64,000 nucleotides of DNA from Carpediemonas membranifera (lineage: Eukaryota > Fornicata), in assembly GCA_019828565.1 (NCBI GenBank), contig JAHDYR010000062.1:558001-622000 (forward strand), in the 5' to 3' direction. Position 1 is the first letter of the stretch. Each line of letters starts with the position of its first letter. Of the stretch, positions 10,469 to 20,772 are shown in pieces. Both the position numbers and the translations under genes were made by a program. The notes beneath the pieces are model-generated. The model saw only the letters and a program-made list of their open reading frames with translations, had not been told where the DNA came from and searched no databases.

Positions 10469-10654
10469 AGCTTTGTAGTTTTGGGTGGCAGGCAAGGTCA
10501 ACTGACTGGGCGATATGAGGCTGCGCGTGGGAGGAGTAGGCCCAGTATGCTGGCTCGGTGTACAGTGTGTCGACCGAATCTTGTCATGGTCGTATCAATC
10601 TTGAGATTGATTCACAGGCCATTGGTGACATCAACCAGAGTTCGACGACAGGAC

Positions 10655-11421
10655 ATGTTTGGTAGGTATGCAAACACTGTTTCCTCTCACATAGATCGCT
10701 GTTTGATGACTTCGACGACTTCTTCCCCTCCTTTGGCCACTGGCCTTCAAGAAACGGCCGCCGTGAACGTTATCGGCGCGAGAACGTCCATATAGAGCCT
10801 GTTTCGGATGGAAATAACCATACGGAGTCCTCATCGTCCCGTCCAACTGTTGACGAGCCCGATGACCACGGGAATCTCCATCGTACGCAAGAAGCACGAC
10901 CTGCCCCTCGTGACTGGCGGACACAAGCAGACAACGACGACTACTATGAACCACGGCAGTCTCGTCGTCAGCAAATCGACCAGTGGACCGACCCGTTTGA
11001 CATGCTTGGACCCCGCGACGGCCCCTCTTTGTTCTCCCGGATGGATTCAATGCTCGGATCGATGTTTGACGACTCCGTTGAGAGCAGGGTGGGTCCTGGG
11101 GTGTCATACAGTAGCACTACTACCACCACGTCTCACGGTGGGGTGACTGAGACGAGACAGAGCGTGAGAAAGCCCGATGGCGTCACTCGGACGGTCCATA
11201 GCAGGCGGATCGGGGAGAGATCAGTCGAGGTGATCGACGAAGACGACGGGAGGGGTAACCAGACCCAGACCAGGAACGTTATTGGTATGGCTGATAACGA
11301 CGCGGCCAGGTTTGACGATGACTGGAATGGGGTTGCTCAGAGTCTGCCTGACACGCGTAGGAGGCACAGCGGACGAAGTAGCAGGATGCTCGAAGATAAC
11401 AGGCGCCGTAGGCATTGGTAA
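10655..11421 (+). CDS. Myeloid leukemia factor (MLF)-like protein
   Basis: Exon 1 is only 11 nt (10655-10665) and encodes MFG plus part of a codon. A 29-nt intron follows, and exon 2 is 10695-11421. The spliced product has 245 residues and begins MFGRSLFDDFDDFFPSF, as MLF proteins typically open with Met-Phe and Asp/Phe-rich turns. The middle holds WTDPFDML and the C-terminal half has the family-like series VSYSSTTTTTS, TRQSVRKPDG and RRIGERS. MLF proteins are small adaptors implicated in proteostasis and transcription; Giardia has a stress-granule-associated member. The family call rests on motif order rather than on a strong single signature. Confidence 0.65.
10666..10694 (+). other. 29-nt intron in MLF-like gene
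   Basis: It begins GTATGC and ends CTCACATAG. It removes the in-frame block and fuses an 11-nt first exon to the main reading frame. Confidence 0.7.
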
Positions 11422-11581
11422 AATCTCATACACCTGCGTGCTCATTAGCTGCTGAGAGTGCTATGTTGATAAAGTAGTGGCACGCAGAGATGTCCACTCG
11501 CGATCATGACACGTCCAGGCCTCACTGACATGATGATCCAATCAAAATGTGCAGGTTAAGCGTGACAGCCCCTGCAACACA

Positions 11582-12379
11582 ATGTCTTCGGAACTACGCA
11601 ACCGTTCCACACGTGAGCCAGTAGAACAGGAAGATGGCTTTGAGAGTGACAGCGACATGGAGACTGGCCCTGTTGAGCCCATCATGGAGCAGAGAATCAG
11701 GAATGAGGAGGCTAAGATGGCCGAAATGGACGCTGTCATCGCCAAAATCGCACCTGCGTTTAGGTTTAAGAAGCTGGAACACCTTGAGAAGTTCTTTTCC
11801 ATTTTCCAGGCTCAGATCAAGGAGGAAGCCAAGGCGGAGCTCCGTCAGAAGCTCGAAAACCTTTCCAAAGTCGACGGCGAGCTCTGTTTCGATCCTATCA
11901 AGGGCAGGTTCATGGCATATATCGGCCCAGAGGCTAGAAAAGCGATGCACGACAAGATGCGGCCGGCCAAGAAGGCTCCGCCGCCCCCTCGCAAATTCCT
12001 CCTCACAGCCGTCGCCGTTTTTATCATCACCATGCTCATCCTAGGTGGTGTCGGCGCTGTGCTGTACTGGCGTTTCCCGCAGCTCTTCGCCTTCACGGTG
12101 GAGACAGGGTACAAGGACTATTACGAGATCCTGGGGGTGCCACGGGACGCCACACAGGCGGAGATCAAGAAAGCATACAGGAAGTTTGCACTAGAGCTTC
12201 ATCCTGACCGAAACCCGAACTGCAAGACCTGCGGAGCGCAGCTGGCACTTATTAGTGAGGCCCACAAGTGTCTGGCAGACGAGACAAGACGCAGCTACTA
12301 CGACATCAACGGCCGTGACCCAGGACCACAGAGGGAGAAGCCAGTGGTCAAGCAAATGACTCGAATGCCCAGGAGATGA
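11582..12379 (+). CDS. Membrane-anchored DnaJ (J-domain) protein
   Basis: Co-chaperone that would stimulate an Hsp70 at a membrane. The 265-residue product has an acidic, helical N-terminal half, then a Pro/Lys turn. One transmembrane helix lies near residues 140-162 (LTAVAVFIITMLILGGVGAV). A C-terminal J-domain begins YKDYYEILGVPRDAT and carries the essential HPD tripeptide (LHPDRNPN), followed by a Cys-x2-Cys insertion. A C-terminal J-domain behind the anchor resembles ER or organellar J-proteins, but the topology is inferred. The ATG at 11582 is the first in the frame; the earlier open codons start from GTG. Confidence 0.85.
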   Translation: MSSELRNRSTREPVEQEDGFESDSDMETGPVEPIMEQRIRNEEAKMAEMDAVIAKIAPAFRFKKLEHLEKFFSIFQAQIKEEAKAELRQKLENLSKVDGELCFDPIKGRFMAYIGPEARKAMHDKMRPAKKAPPPPRKFLLTAVAVFIITMLILGGVGAVLYWRFPQLFAFTVETGYKDYYEILGVPRDATQAEIKKAYRKFALELHPDRNPNCKTCGAQLALISEAHKCLADETRRSYYDINGRDPGPQREKPVVKQMTRMPRR

Positions 12380-12495
12380 TCGATAGATGGTGTGGTCACC
12401 GGGCAGTTTAATGAAGGAGGAAAGTGACTTTCACGTCACGCCGCGTATAAATGACCCAGATGATGTGATCAAATCATAATGATGTAATCAGACCA

Positions 12496-13908
12496 TCACC
12501 GGCTGAGGAAAAGAACCGCCGAGCAGACCACCGCGATGCCCACAACAAAACCGAGATCAACCAAGAGCGGCAGAAAGAAGTCTCCCCCCAGCCCGGTGAA
12601 CGTCAGCCGGCCGAGAGCGATAGGCACCGCGGACCCAAGGCACATGAGGATGGTCACCGCCGCCATGAGCTTTCCCATGTGCCCGTGACCGAATACGGCG
12701 GGGAACACGGTCCACATGCCCGCAAAGGAGAGCCCGCGCCACAGCATGAGAGCTACACAGGCTGGGATGATGAGAACTCGGGCCTCGGGTATGCGGGTCG
12801 GGATTAGCAAAAGAACGACCATCGGGACGCCGAAGACGACCTGGGTGGCAATAAGAGACTTCAAGGCACCGAGCCAGTTGGCCAGGTAGACTGCTGGCAA
12901 GAGGATAAACGAGCTGATCTGAATGAACGCCATCACCGCGCTGTACCGGCCAGCTTCGGCCCGACTGGTGCCAGTGGCGCGGACCATGTCGTATACCAGG
13001 CTTGTTACAAAGTTATTGACCGCCACGATAAATAGAACCATCGCGACCATGAATGGGAGGGCCGGCTTAAATATCGACTTAATAAAGAGTTTCCAGCCTT
13101 TGAACACGCCGCTCTCACGCACGGAGAAGTGGCGCATAGGCCAAACGAAAGCTCCAATGAGTGTGAGTATGGCGTTGCCCATTGTCATCATTGACAGGGG
13201 CACCAGTGGTGTTGTGACATTCGACAACACCTGCGCTGCAAGGAATATAGCCGGGGTGGTGGCGTATGACACGGTGATGAGGCCCGACACGAACACTCTG
13301 CGGGTTGGGAATAGGTTCTGGAGGTCGAAGAGGACCAGCTGTATGCCTGCGCTGATGATGAAGAAGGAGAGCACTGATGGGAGAAAGAGGAAGGAAAGCG
13401 GCTCAAATGAGATGGCGACGGTCAACCCAAGGGCGCCTAGCGTGGTCACTGAGCCGCAGAACACGATTGAGAGTTTGAGACCAATTGTGTCGGAGATGAA
13501 GCCGAGGATGGCGCAGAAGCCGGCGTTGACGATGGCCGTGAGGTTGAAAATGTCGTTAAACCGAGCGCTACGGGCATCGCATGATGTGTCTGAGGCGCCG
13601 CACAGATCTGAATAGATAGTCGTGTGTTCGTCGACGATTGCGACGAAGTTTGTGAAGGCGAGAATCGCGCCTGAGGAAAAGAAGATGTGCAGAAGGCCAA
13701 GAATGAGAATGGGGTAGCGTATCTTAATATACTTCAGATTAGCTTCCTTTGTTGCCATCCCTTGCTCTTCCTTGGCGATGGGTGAGGAATCCAGCAGCAG
13801 CTCGCTCTCAGCAGACGAACAGGGCATCATTGGCGCCATCTCATCGCTGTTCACACTTTCAGAACAACTGTTGCCTTCTTCCAGCTCTGAGAGGCTACTT
13901 GCTGGCAT
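12496..13908 (-). CDS. Major facilitator superfamily transporter
   Basis: A 470-residue polytopic protein with a hydrophilic acidic N-terminus of about 55 residues, followed by about twelve hydrophobic segments. There is a lumenal Cys-containing loop after the first segment (DLCGASDTSCDAR). A motif A-like GFISDTIGLKLS sits between segments 2 and 3, as in MFS carriers. The overall shape is similar to the SLC43-like and nodulin-like branches, but the substrate cannot be assigned. The start is the ATG at 13908. It is transcribed towards the end of the J-protein gene, leaving a 116-bp convergent spacer. Confidence 0.78.
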   Translation of the reverse strand: MPASSLSELEEGNSCSESVNSDEMAPMMPCSSAESELLLDSSPIAKEEQGMATKEANLKYIKIRYPILILGLLHIFFSSGAILAFTNFVAIVDEHTTIYSDLCGASDTSCDARSARFNDIFNLTAIVNAGFCAILGFISDTIGLKLSIVFCGSVTTLGALGLTVAISFEPLSFLFLPSVLSFFIISAGIQLVLFDLQNLFPTRRVFVSGLITVSYATTPAIFLAAQVLSNVTTPLVPLSMMTMGNAILTLIGAFVWPMRHFSVRESGVFKGWKLFIKSIFKPALPFMVAMVLFIVAVNNFVTSLVYDMVRATGTSRAEAGRYSAVMAFIQISSFILLPAVYLANWLGALKSLIATQVVFGVPMVVLLLIPTRIPEARVLIIPACVALMLWRGLSFAGMWTVFPAVFGHGHMGKLMAAVTILMCLGSAVPIALGRLTFTGLGGDFFLPLLVDLGFVVGIAVVCSAVLFLSR

Positions 13909-14031
13909 TGCTTTGTTGTTCTGACGGGGTCCACGTCACAAAATCCAAATCTGATGTTGATTTTCGCACGATTCGATCGAATCACCAGACAAGCCGTGCT
14001 TTATACTTGTTAATCATCCTTATGTATCATT

Positions 14032-15030
14032 CTAGGACCGCATCAAACCCTTGACCAGAGTCATCATCTCGTTCACCGAGGCCGCGTCGTTCTCATCAGC
14101 CATCAGCCCGGCATCCTCGGACACTTCCTGCAGCGCCCCGTCAAGTCTGGAAAGACAGGCGGTGGTTCCGCAGAGGTCGAGGTCCTGCCGGGGCAGCTGC
14201 TGCAGCATAGTCAGCGTCTTCTCGGCAAGGTCCATGACACGACCGTCAAAGTCCTCGAGCTTCGACCTTGCATGGTCGATGATTTTGTTCGAGAGCCGGC
14301 ATATCATCTCACGCATGGGTTGGTTTGACGAGATCATTTTGGCCCTCAAGTCATCCTTGAGCTGAGACAACGTCACCGAGAGATAAAACACAACTCGGAG
14401 AGCGAGTCTGAAATGCTGGTTAGAGTCCAGCGGTTCGTTGATAACAGTGTTCATTGCCACGCTGAGGCAGTTCTGGAGTACCTCGCTCTCGATCGTCTGA
14501 GCCAGAATGCCAGGATTTGCCCTGGTCATCGTAGAGAGCACGGAGATACCAGCAGAGCACACGCCCGGGTCCTTGTTGGTCACACATTCAGCTGCGGCGG
14601 CAAGGACGTCGCGCTTCATCGCCTCTGCCTGTGCCACTGGGTTGTTCTGAACGGCCGCAGAAATCACCTGGGCGGCCGCAGCACGGGTAGCTGGTGTGGA
14701 ATCATGGCTCCGCATCACATGGAGGAGAGGAAGCCAGCCGTCGGGGTCGTATTTGTGGAGGTTGTTTGCTATGTCGAGTCTTTCGATGGAAGTGAGCAAT
14801 GCGTCAAGATATTGAAGCGTCGTCTCTTCATCGAGATCGGGACGTGTAATGGCATCCAGAAGGTTCTGAACGTGCTTGTTTTCATCGATAACACTGCCGT
14901 TGATGGCGGCTTCAAGCCATTTCTTCCTTTCGGGATCGAGTTGAACGTTCTCGTGGTTCGAAAACGCATCAGGGGTGTTCGCTACATACTCAAAGAGTGC
15001 CTTCCAGGCAGGATTGCTGGGCAATGCCAT
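14032..15030 (-). CDS. HSPBP1: HSPBP1 / Fes1-type Hsp70 nucleotide exchange factor
   Basis: Armadillo-type exchange factor that releases ADP from cytosolic Hsp70. The 332-residue product starts MALPSNPAW. It shows the family block DPERKKWLEAAING near residue 33, then LEDIDNANDL-like IERLDIANNLHKYDPDG, and repeated helical pairs such as TRAAAAQVISAAVQNNPVAQ and DPGVCSAGISVLSTM. Human HSPBP1 is of similar length (about 360). The 23 in-frame codons upstream of the ATG at 15030 lack similarity. Together with the J-protein at 11582 it belongs to the Hsp70 system, though no co-regulation is visible. Confidence 0.85.
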   Translation of the reverse strand: MALPSNPAWKALFEYVANTPDAFSNHENVQLDPERKKWLEAAINGSVIDENKHVQNLLDAITRPDLDEETTLQYLDALLTSIERLDIANNLHKYDPDGWLPLLHVMRSHDSTPATRAAAAQVISAAVQNNPVAQAEAMKRDVLAAAAECVTNKDPGVCSAGISVLSTMTRANPGILAQTIESEVLQNCLSVAMNTVINEPLDSNQHFRLALRVVFYLSVTLSQLKDDLRAKMISSNQPMREMICRLSNKIIDHARSKLEDFDGRVMDLAEKTLTMLQQLPRQDLDLCGTTACLSRLDGALQEVSEDAGLMADENDAASVNEMMTLVKGLMRS

Positions 15031-15130
15031 TGAACTTTCTGACGGATTGTCACATCGATCCAAGCCAAGCCCAAGAATCGAATGCATCCCGGAATACATG
15101 CACTAAACTCGGTATTTAACGTCGCCCCAC

Positions 15131-17800
15131 TCATATGAGGATGCCATCGACCTCCGCCTGAAGCCGATCGAGCAGAGAATCGCCGCTTGGGACCTCATCC
15201 TCCTCGATCCTCCTCAGCTCGTATACAAGACACGAGTCGAGCCACGCACGGGCAGTTTTCCTCATACGCGTCGCAGCCACGCCCTCAGCCTTGTCTGCAT
15301 CGACCATAGTCTTCCTGCTCCGGACCTGAGCAATCGCCAGTCTTCGCACGTCAACGAGTGCACCAGGGTCCATATCGACCAGATCTTTGATTATCTCACC
15401 GGTATGACAGTCCACCGTGCTACCCGCAGCGTTCCAGGCGAACCCCATAAATCCAGTAAACCCACACATAGCGTATGCCGTCGAGGCGTCCACCCGGCCC
15501 TGTCCCAAGACGCCGACCGGTAGGGCCGCGCTACCACAGCCCATCATCACTGCTGCCACGGGCCCGAGCTCCTTGGGGTCGGCCAGAGTTGTGTGGTTGT
15601 TCGCCTTTGAATAAATCAAAGAGGCTGGCTTCAGGACCTGGACACCCCAGTTGTGGCCCGAGTATAGGTAGAACTCTCGACCCCGTAGTAGTTCCTCACC
15701 CCGCTCGCCCTTGGCTCCCAGGGCCTGGGCTGACTCGGCCTCGCCCTGGACGACGCGCCATCCCTCCCCAGGAGCCGACTGGCCCTTGAGCTTGGCCAGT
15801 GGGGCCTTCAGCGCCTTATGGGACTGCGGAGTGGTGCCGTCAACGTTGATCATGGCGAGACCGGGGTTGAAAGCATCAGGAGTGGAATGTGTCCTTGGTT
15901 CAAGGGCGACATACGCTGGGTGGACCCGCGCAGTGGCGATGGGGGAACGGTAGTAGTAGACGCCAGACGAGTCCTTGATGAAGGCGCCCTGCCAACACGG
16001 CATGAGTTCCCACGGTAGGTTCCTCAAAGACGAACTCGGGCTGACTCGCATAAACTGCACTGCAGTCGGTTTTTCCTTGGTAAACTGGACGCGGGAGTCG
16101 CACGCGCTCCTGTGCTCCTTGGTCAGTCCCAGCCTGGCATACATCGACGAGTCTGGCCCGCAGGCCGGGTCCGCGAGGACACACGCGGCCAGCAACGGCT
16201 GAGCCACGCCGAGGGCAGCGAGCTTATCAACTGTGGTCTTGCTGACCCATGGGAGTGCTGTGATCGGCTGGACCCATTGCCCGAGCCACTGTGTCTGCCA
16301 GTCCTTGACGAGGGCCTTGGCGGTCTGGTTGTGTCCCTCAGTCTCGGCGATCGCCTCCTTCGACGTCAACTCGCCGTGTTCTAGGCGATCAAATGTTTTC
16401 CCCACAGCTGCTGTGAGGTCGTGGAATCTTGTAAGAATGGCCGTGTACGCATACTGGCTCCCGCCCCGCTCCCGTGCCTTGGCCAGCTCCCTAAGTAGCT
16501 CCCGGTCAACTGTCGCCGGGTGCGGGTCCGTTGGGCCTGGGGGGAGGCCGACCCAATGCTCCTCAGAGATGCCGTCAGTAGCGTCCCGCTGTCCCCCGTC
16601 AACGTCAGCCTGGGCGGCTAAGCGAGTCGACCTCCGCACCCCGCGGGCAAGGGCGCTGGGGCGAGCGCGGGTAGCGGGTCGACTGGCCGGCCTTGTAACA
16701 GCAGGATTCTCCTCACTCTGCCGTGAGACATTGACCAGGGGCCGTGTGACAGCCTCAACTCTCCCGTGGGCCACGAAGATCATCGCCAGCTGTGCCAGCT
16801 GACCGGGCGACTCGATTAAGTCGAGGTACACTCCATCGGGAAGCTCGCCGACCCCCTCCTCCTCCGCCCTGAAGCTCGTAGCCGTGAGCAGGGTGGGACT
16901 GTCACCAGCCATGAACCGGAGCAGGCTCGGAACCCGGGTCTGCCGCCACCCCCACGCATTTACCGCGCTCCAGTCCCACGAACGGGCCTCCTTGGAGCAG
17001 AGTCCGGCCGCCCTGAGTTCGGATGACAGCGGCTGTAGAGTGTGGAACGCTGTGGCCGCCAGCTCGCCCTTACCAGCTGCCAGGCACTCCTCTTTGGCCC
17101 GCGAGAGGACCGCGTTGAGGGGGGTGAAACCCGTATTGGTGGGGCGGGCCAGATCCTCCTTGTTCTGCCCCTGGAACAATGCCATCGACATCGCCAAGTG
17201 CCACAGCGCCCGCTCAGTCTTGCTGAACGAGCTAGTAGAGTCGGATCGAATGATGCGCAGGACAACGGTCATCACATACCGGTTGTGGGGTGTCTTTGAG
17301 GCCAACGCCGCGTCGATAGGCTTGTGGAACTTCTCTTCCAATGCATCCTTAAGCCAAGCTCCGTCGCCAAGGTCGACTGGGGCTGCGAGTACAGAGATGA
17401 CGAGCCGTAGGACGGCGTCCAGTCGGGTGCACGGCCCAGGGTGGTCCGCAGGGCTGTAGCTGACAGTCATGTAGTTAGCTAGGCCCCACTGGGTGGCGTA
17501 CTGGCCGTAGTGGGCCGGGTGCTGCCGAAGGTGAACGACGAGGTGGTAGAGATGGGAGAGTTGGCGGTATTTGAGGCCCTCGTCGAAGGCGGCAGTACCT
17601 TTCTTCAGGTGGAGGTCTTCAATGAGCACATCTATGTAGCGTAACGCGTTTGTAGCGTATGAAAGCAAGCCGTAGTCGATTGTCAGAGCTGTGTACTCAG
17701 AAAGGTACTTAACGAGGGTGAAGGCATTGGCTTTCGTAAGATTCGCAATATGCTTAGAGATAGTAGCTTGGTATTTCAATATAGCTTTCCCAGCTGGCAT
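15131..17800 (-). CDS. Separase (C50 cysteine protease)
   Basis: Protease that cleaves the cohesin kleisin subunit at anaphase. The 889-residue product has a helical N-terminal region and a C-terminal caspase-like domain. Landmarks include NLPWELMPCW (family NLPWE-P) near residue 600. The catalytic His is about residue 716 in YLYSGHNWG and the catalytic Cys about residue 755 in MMGCGSAALPVG. Two features are unusual. The normal GHG turn is GHN, and the His-Cys spacing is about 39 residues, against about 26 in yeast and human, because of an insertion. The protein is much shorter than animal separases (over 2,000), as in many protists. SCC2, the cohesin loader, is encoded at 50535. Confidence 0.9.
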   Translation of the reverse strand: MPAGKAILKYQATISKHIANLTKANAFTLVKYLSEYTALTIDYGLLSYATNALRYIDVLIEDLHLKKGTAAFDEGLKYRQLSHLYHLVVHLRQHPAHYGQYATQWGLANYMTVSYSPADHPGPCTRLDAVLRLVISVLAAPVDLGDGAWLKDALEEKFHKPIDAALASKTPHNRYVMTVVLRIIRSDSTSSFSKTERALWHLAMSMALFQGQNKEDLARPTNTGFTPLNAVLSRAKEECLAAGKGELAATAFHTLQPLSSELRAAGLCSKEARSWDWSAVNAWGWRQTRVPSLLRFMAGDSPTLLTATSFRAEEEGVGELPDGVYLDLIESPGQLAQLAMIFVAHGRVEAVTRPLVNVSRQSEENPAVTRPASRPATRARPSALARGVRRSTRLAAQADVDGGQRDATDGISEEHWVGLPPGPTDPHPATVDRELLRELAKARERGGSQYAYTAILTRFHDLTAAVGKTFDRLEHGELTSKEAIAETEGHNQTAKALVKDWQTQWLGQWVQPITALPWVSKTTVDKLAALGVAQPLLAACVLADPACGPDSSMYARLGLTKEHRSACDSRVQFTKEKPTAVQFMRVSPSSSLRNLPWELMPCWQGAFIKDSSGVYYYRSPIATARVHPAYVALEPRTHSTPDAFNPGLAMINVDGTTPQSHKALKAPLAKLKGQSAPGEGWRVVQGEAESAQALGAKGERGEELLRGREFYLYSGHNWGVQVLKPASLIYSKANNHTTLADPKELGPVAAVMMGCGSAALPVGVLGQGRVDASTAYAMCGFTGFMGFAWNAAGSTVDCHTGEIIKDLVDMDPGALVDVRRLAIAQVRSRKTMVDADKAEGVAATRMRKTARAWLDSCLVYELRRIEEDEVPSGDSLLDRLQAEVDGILI

Positions 17801-18248
17801 CAGCGCCGAGAAACCGACCGAATATCGTTCGCAGGATAGTGTTGGCGACGGGCGTCCACCGGCCCCGGAGAAGCGGTGAGGGCCTCAGTGATGCATAGCG
17901 TGCTTCAACGGGTATACCGCCCGACACCACAATTTCCGAATGTCGTTTCTGATGACAATGGTGATGACCGCACTCAACCCGTGTCCGGAGAAGTTGTGAT
18001 GACGAGCGGATTCTTTCAACGCCCAGGAGAACCCCACATCGACGTCCACTCAAGCTGCCCGAACACGGCACAGCTGCCTTGGTGCTGTTGACTGTAAGCC
18101 ATCATCGCTGGTACATCGCGCCTCGTTGGCCTCGCAGCAGCAGGAATACTCGCTACGGTACACCGGTAGTCATTGGATGGCTTCCGGAGCCTCTTCATGC
18201 CCCGCACTTTAAAGCAACGATTTGAGGTAAGCGACCTCAAACTGTCAA
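17801..18248. other. Intergenic region between separase and PP2A scaffold genes
   Basis: This 448-bp stretch lies between divergent genes and should hold both promoters. I see no ORF with family features, no tRNA and no repeat in it. Confidence 0.5.
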
Positions 18249-19979
18249 ATGTCCGCAACTATGAACGTAGTGACAATTTCCGCGCTCGTTGAAGAGTTGC
18301 GGAGCGACGATATTACCAGCAGACTTAACGCTGTTCGCCGTATATCCACAATTGCTCTTGCCATTGGAGCTGAGAGAACCAGGGCAGAATTGCTGCCTTT
18401 CCTTGCTGATACTGCGCAAGACGATGCAGATGAGATCCTTTGTGTCATGGCAGAGGAGCTTCAGCACTTCATTCCATTCGTTGGGGGCGCCCCTTATGCA
18501 TACACCATTATTGCGCCCCTCGCTGTTCTTGCCAAGGCCGATTCCCAGATGGTGAGAGATCGGGCCGTGGAAAGCCTTCTCTCCGTCGCCGAGCAGCTTT
18601 CTGAAGAGCACTTTACAGCCCATTTCATGCCTCTCATCGACTCTCTGGCCGAGTCCGAGTGGTATACACACCGCGTGTCCGCGTGCGGGCTCTACTCAGT
18701 CGCCATGAAGCGTGCCCAGCCCAAGCAGAAGCCTGGAATCATCAACCGCATCAAGGCGCACGCCGATGACGAGCTTCCGATGGTTCGCCGTGCTGCAGCT
18801 CTCTGTATCGCAAAGGTTGCCCCCTTCGTCGGCGGCGGTGAGGCCTCCAAGGACCTCCTCCTCGTTCTGCTCAAGCAGCTCGCGGCCGACGAGCAGGAGT
18901 CTGTCCGCCTCCACGCCGTACCCCTCAGCGCTGTGTTCATCCAGGCTGACATCGCCCCCGCTGCCACGGAGCCCGTCATGTCTGCCCTGGCCCAGGATAT
19001 CAGCTGGAGGGTCCGGTCGGTCTTCATTGACCACCTGCCCCAGTGGGCCACCGCCCTCGAGCAGCCCGACGCTGCCGTCGACCACTGCGTCGCCCTCCTC
19101 ACTGATCCCGAGCCCGAGGTTCGTGCCAAGGCCATGAGCGCCGTGCCCCAGTTCGCCGCGGTGCTCCCGCCGGCCACAGTCGAGGCTCGCATCGTCCCGG
19201 CCCTCGGCGCCGTCACCAAGGACCCCGTCCTCGCTGTGAGGCTGGCAGGGTCGATAGCGATCTGCGAGCTCGCCTCGATCGTGCCAGAGAAGGCCATGAC
19301 TCAGCTCGAGTCGATGATCTCCGGCTTCCTGGCCGATGAGACGCCCGACGTCCGCCTGAGCACTGTGTCGGCCCTGCCTACGCTTTTCAAGACTCCCGCT
19401 GCGGCCAGGATCGCTGCCAAGCTCGTGGTGTCCATCATCAACCTCAGCGAGGACACTGCCTGGCGTGTCCGCCGGGCCGTGATCGACATCATCCCGCTCA
19501 TCGTCGAGAGGTCGGGCCCGAGCTTCATGACGGAGCAGATGTCTGCAGCTGTGCTCTCTTGGCTCAGCGATGCCGTGTTCTCGATCAGGGACAGTGCCGC
19601 GAGGACCATCGCCGACATGCTGCCCCACCTCGACTCCAGCTGGGCCCAGGCCGTCCTCCTGCCCAAGCTGGCCTCTCTCGCGACCCACCCCAACTACCTC
19701 TACCGCGTCTCCGTGCTCATCGCCATCAGGGCCATCGCCCCCAACGTCGAGGAGACCCTGCTCGCCACGTCGATCCTGCCGATCGTCATCCGCATGGCCA
19801 CCGACGGGACCCCGAATGTGCGGTTTAACGCAGCCCAGACCCTGGGCAAGGTCGGCCAGCTTGTGGAGGGCAAGTCGAGGGACGGGGAGATCGTACCCGT
19901 GCTCACCGGTATGGCCGACGACGGGGACCTGGATGTTAGGCAGTTTGCGGAGACCGCGCTCGAGCAGGTGCTTGTATGA
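18249..19979 (+). CDS. PPP2R1A: PP2A 65-kDa scaffold (A) subunit
   Basis: HEAT-repeat scaffold that joins the catalytic and regulatory subunits of protein phosphatase 2A. The 576-residue product is close to the 589 residues of human PR65 and is made of about 15 HEAT repeats from end to end. Typical repeats are DDITSRLNAVRRISTIALAIG, DELPMVRRAAALCIAKVAP and DGTPNVRFNAAQTLGKVG, with the conserved Pro, Asp and Arg positions. The start at 18249 gives MSATMNVVTIS directly before the first repeat. In other eukaryotes PP2A opposes mitotic kinases and protects cohesin, linking it functionally to the separase and SCC2 genes in this window. Confidence 0.95.
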   Translation: MSATMNVVTISALVEELRSDDITSRLNAVRRISTIALAIGAERTRAELLPFLADTAQDDADEILCVMAEELQHFIPFVGGAPYAYTIIAPLAVLAKADSQMVRDRAVESLLSVAEQLSEEHFTAHFMPLIDSLAESEWYTHRVSACGLYSVAMKRAQPKQKPGIINRIKAHADDELPMVRRAAALCIAKVAPFVGGGEASKDLLLVLLKQLAADEQESVRLHAVPLSAVFIQADIAPAATEPVMSALAQDISWRVRSVFIDHLPQWATALEQPDAAVDHCVALLTDPEPEVRAKAMSAVPQFAAVLPPATVEARIVPALGAVTKDPVLAVRLAGSIAICELASIVPEKAMTQLESMISGFLADETPDVRLSTVSALPTLFKTPAAARIAAKLVVSIINLSEDTAWRVRRAVIDIIPLIVERSGPSFMTEQMSAAVLSWLSDAVFSIRDSAARTIADMLPHLDSSWAQAVLLPKLASLATHPNYLYRVSVLIAIRAIAPNVEETLLATSILPIVIRMATDGTPNVRFNAAQTLGKVGQLVEGKSRDGEIVPVLTGMADDGDLDVRQFAETALEQVLV

Positions 19980-20069
19980 GGTACGAGGGGATAAATCGGC
20001 AGTCTTTACCGTATTTACATCGATACAGGATTAACAAGGTGGATAAGATAGCCTTTACAGAGGTGACCG

Positions 20070-20627
20070 TCACCCTTTGATACGGCCCCAAGTGGCCAAC
20101 CAGGACGCGTAGTCGAGCACGCTGTCCATATTGTCCGTGGACATCCGCTCCTTGGCGTCCTCCAGCTCCCGTTCGCTCGCCTTGATCCGTTGCTTTGCCG
20201 CTTCAATCTCCTGATCGTTAACGGTGTTATACTCTTCGACACGCTTGTTGACGGTCTCAATCCACTCTCGGAGCTTAATCATCTCTGGTATGAGGCTAGC
20301 TGTGTTCGAGACATCAGTGGAAAGGGCCGTTTGCTGCTGCTGGAGGTTCGTTTCATCCACGGCGTTCACGTCCCTAACAAGGTTTTCTAAGTAGTCGTGC
20401 TCAGACTTCATGTCTGCTAGTGCATTTTGAAGGGTAGTAATTACGCTCTGCATGAGTGTAACATCCACTTCGGGGTTCGTCAAGGAGCGGATGGCCTGGA
20501 AGACAAGCTTTGAGATCTCTTCTTGCGGAATTGTACTATTTCTATTGAATGCAGTATCCTCAAGCGCCAAGCGATCGTACTGCGCTTCTTCCGCCGCCCT
20601 GTCGGTTTCGTCGTCCATTCTGTGCAT
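20070..20627 (-). CDS. Unrecognised coiled-coil protein
   Basis: A 185-residue acidic, mostly helical protein. It has predicted coiled coil from about residue 45 to 165 (for example VTLMQSVITTLQNALADMK and NDQEIEAAKQRIKASERELE) and ends in an aromatic patch (ASWLATWGRIKG). The first ATG of the frame is at 20627, with a second at 20618. The length and helicity would suit a small subunit of a cytoskeletal or vesicle-tethering complex, but I see no diagnostic motif. It is divergent from the kinesin gene, with about 145 bp between start codons. Confidence 0.6.
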   Translation of the reverse strand: MHRMDDETDRAAEEAQYDRLALEDTAFNRNSTIPQEEISKLVFQAIRSLTNPEVDVTLMQSVITTLQNALADMKSEHDYLENLVRDVNAVDETNLQQQQTALSTDVSNTASLIPEMIKLREWIETVNKRVEEYNTVNDQEIEAAKQRIKASERELEDAKERMSTDNMDSVLDYASWLATWGRIKG

Positions 20628-20772
20628 TTTAAGGGTACAACGCCATGCCGGCCTAAAGACGACCAAATTTGCCTTCAGACATGCTCAAACGCTACGTATG
20701 GCCACATATAGGCCCTGCTTTCCTGACCGACTTCACCTGGAGTTGCAATATTTTGCAGCAATTCACAGTCTC

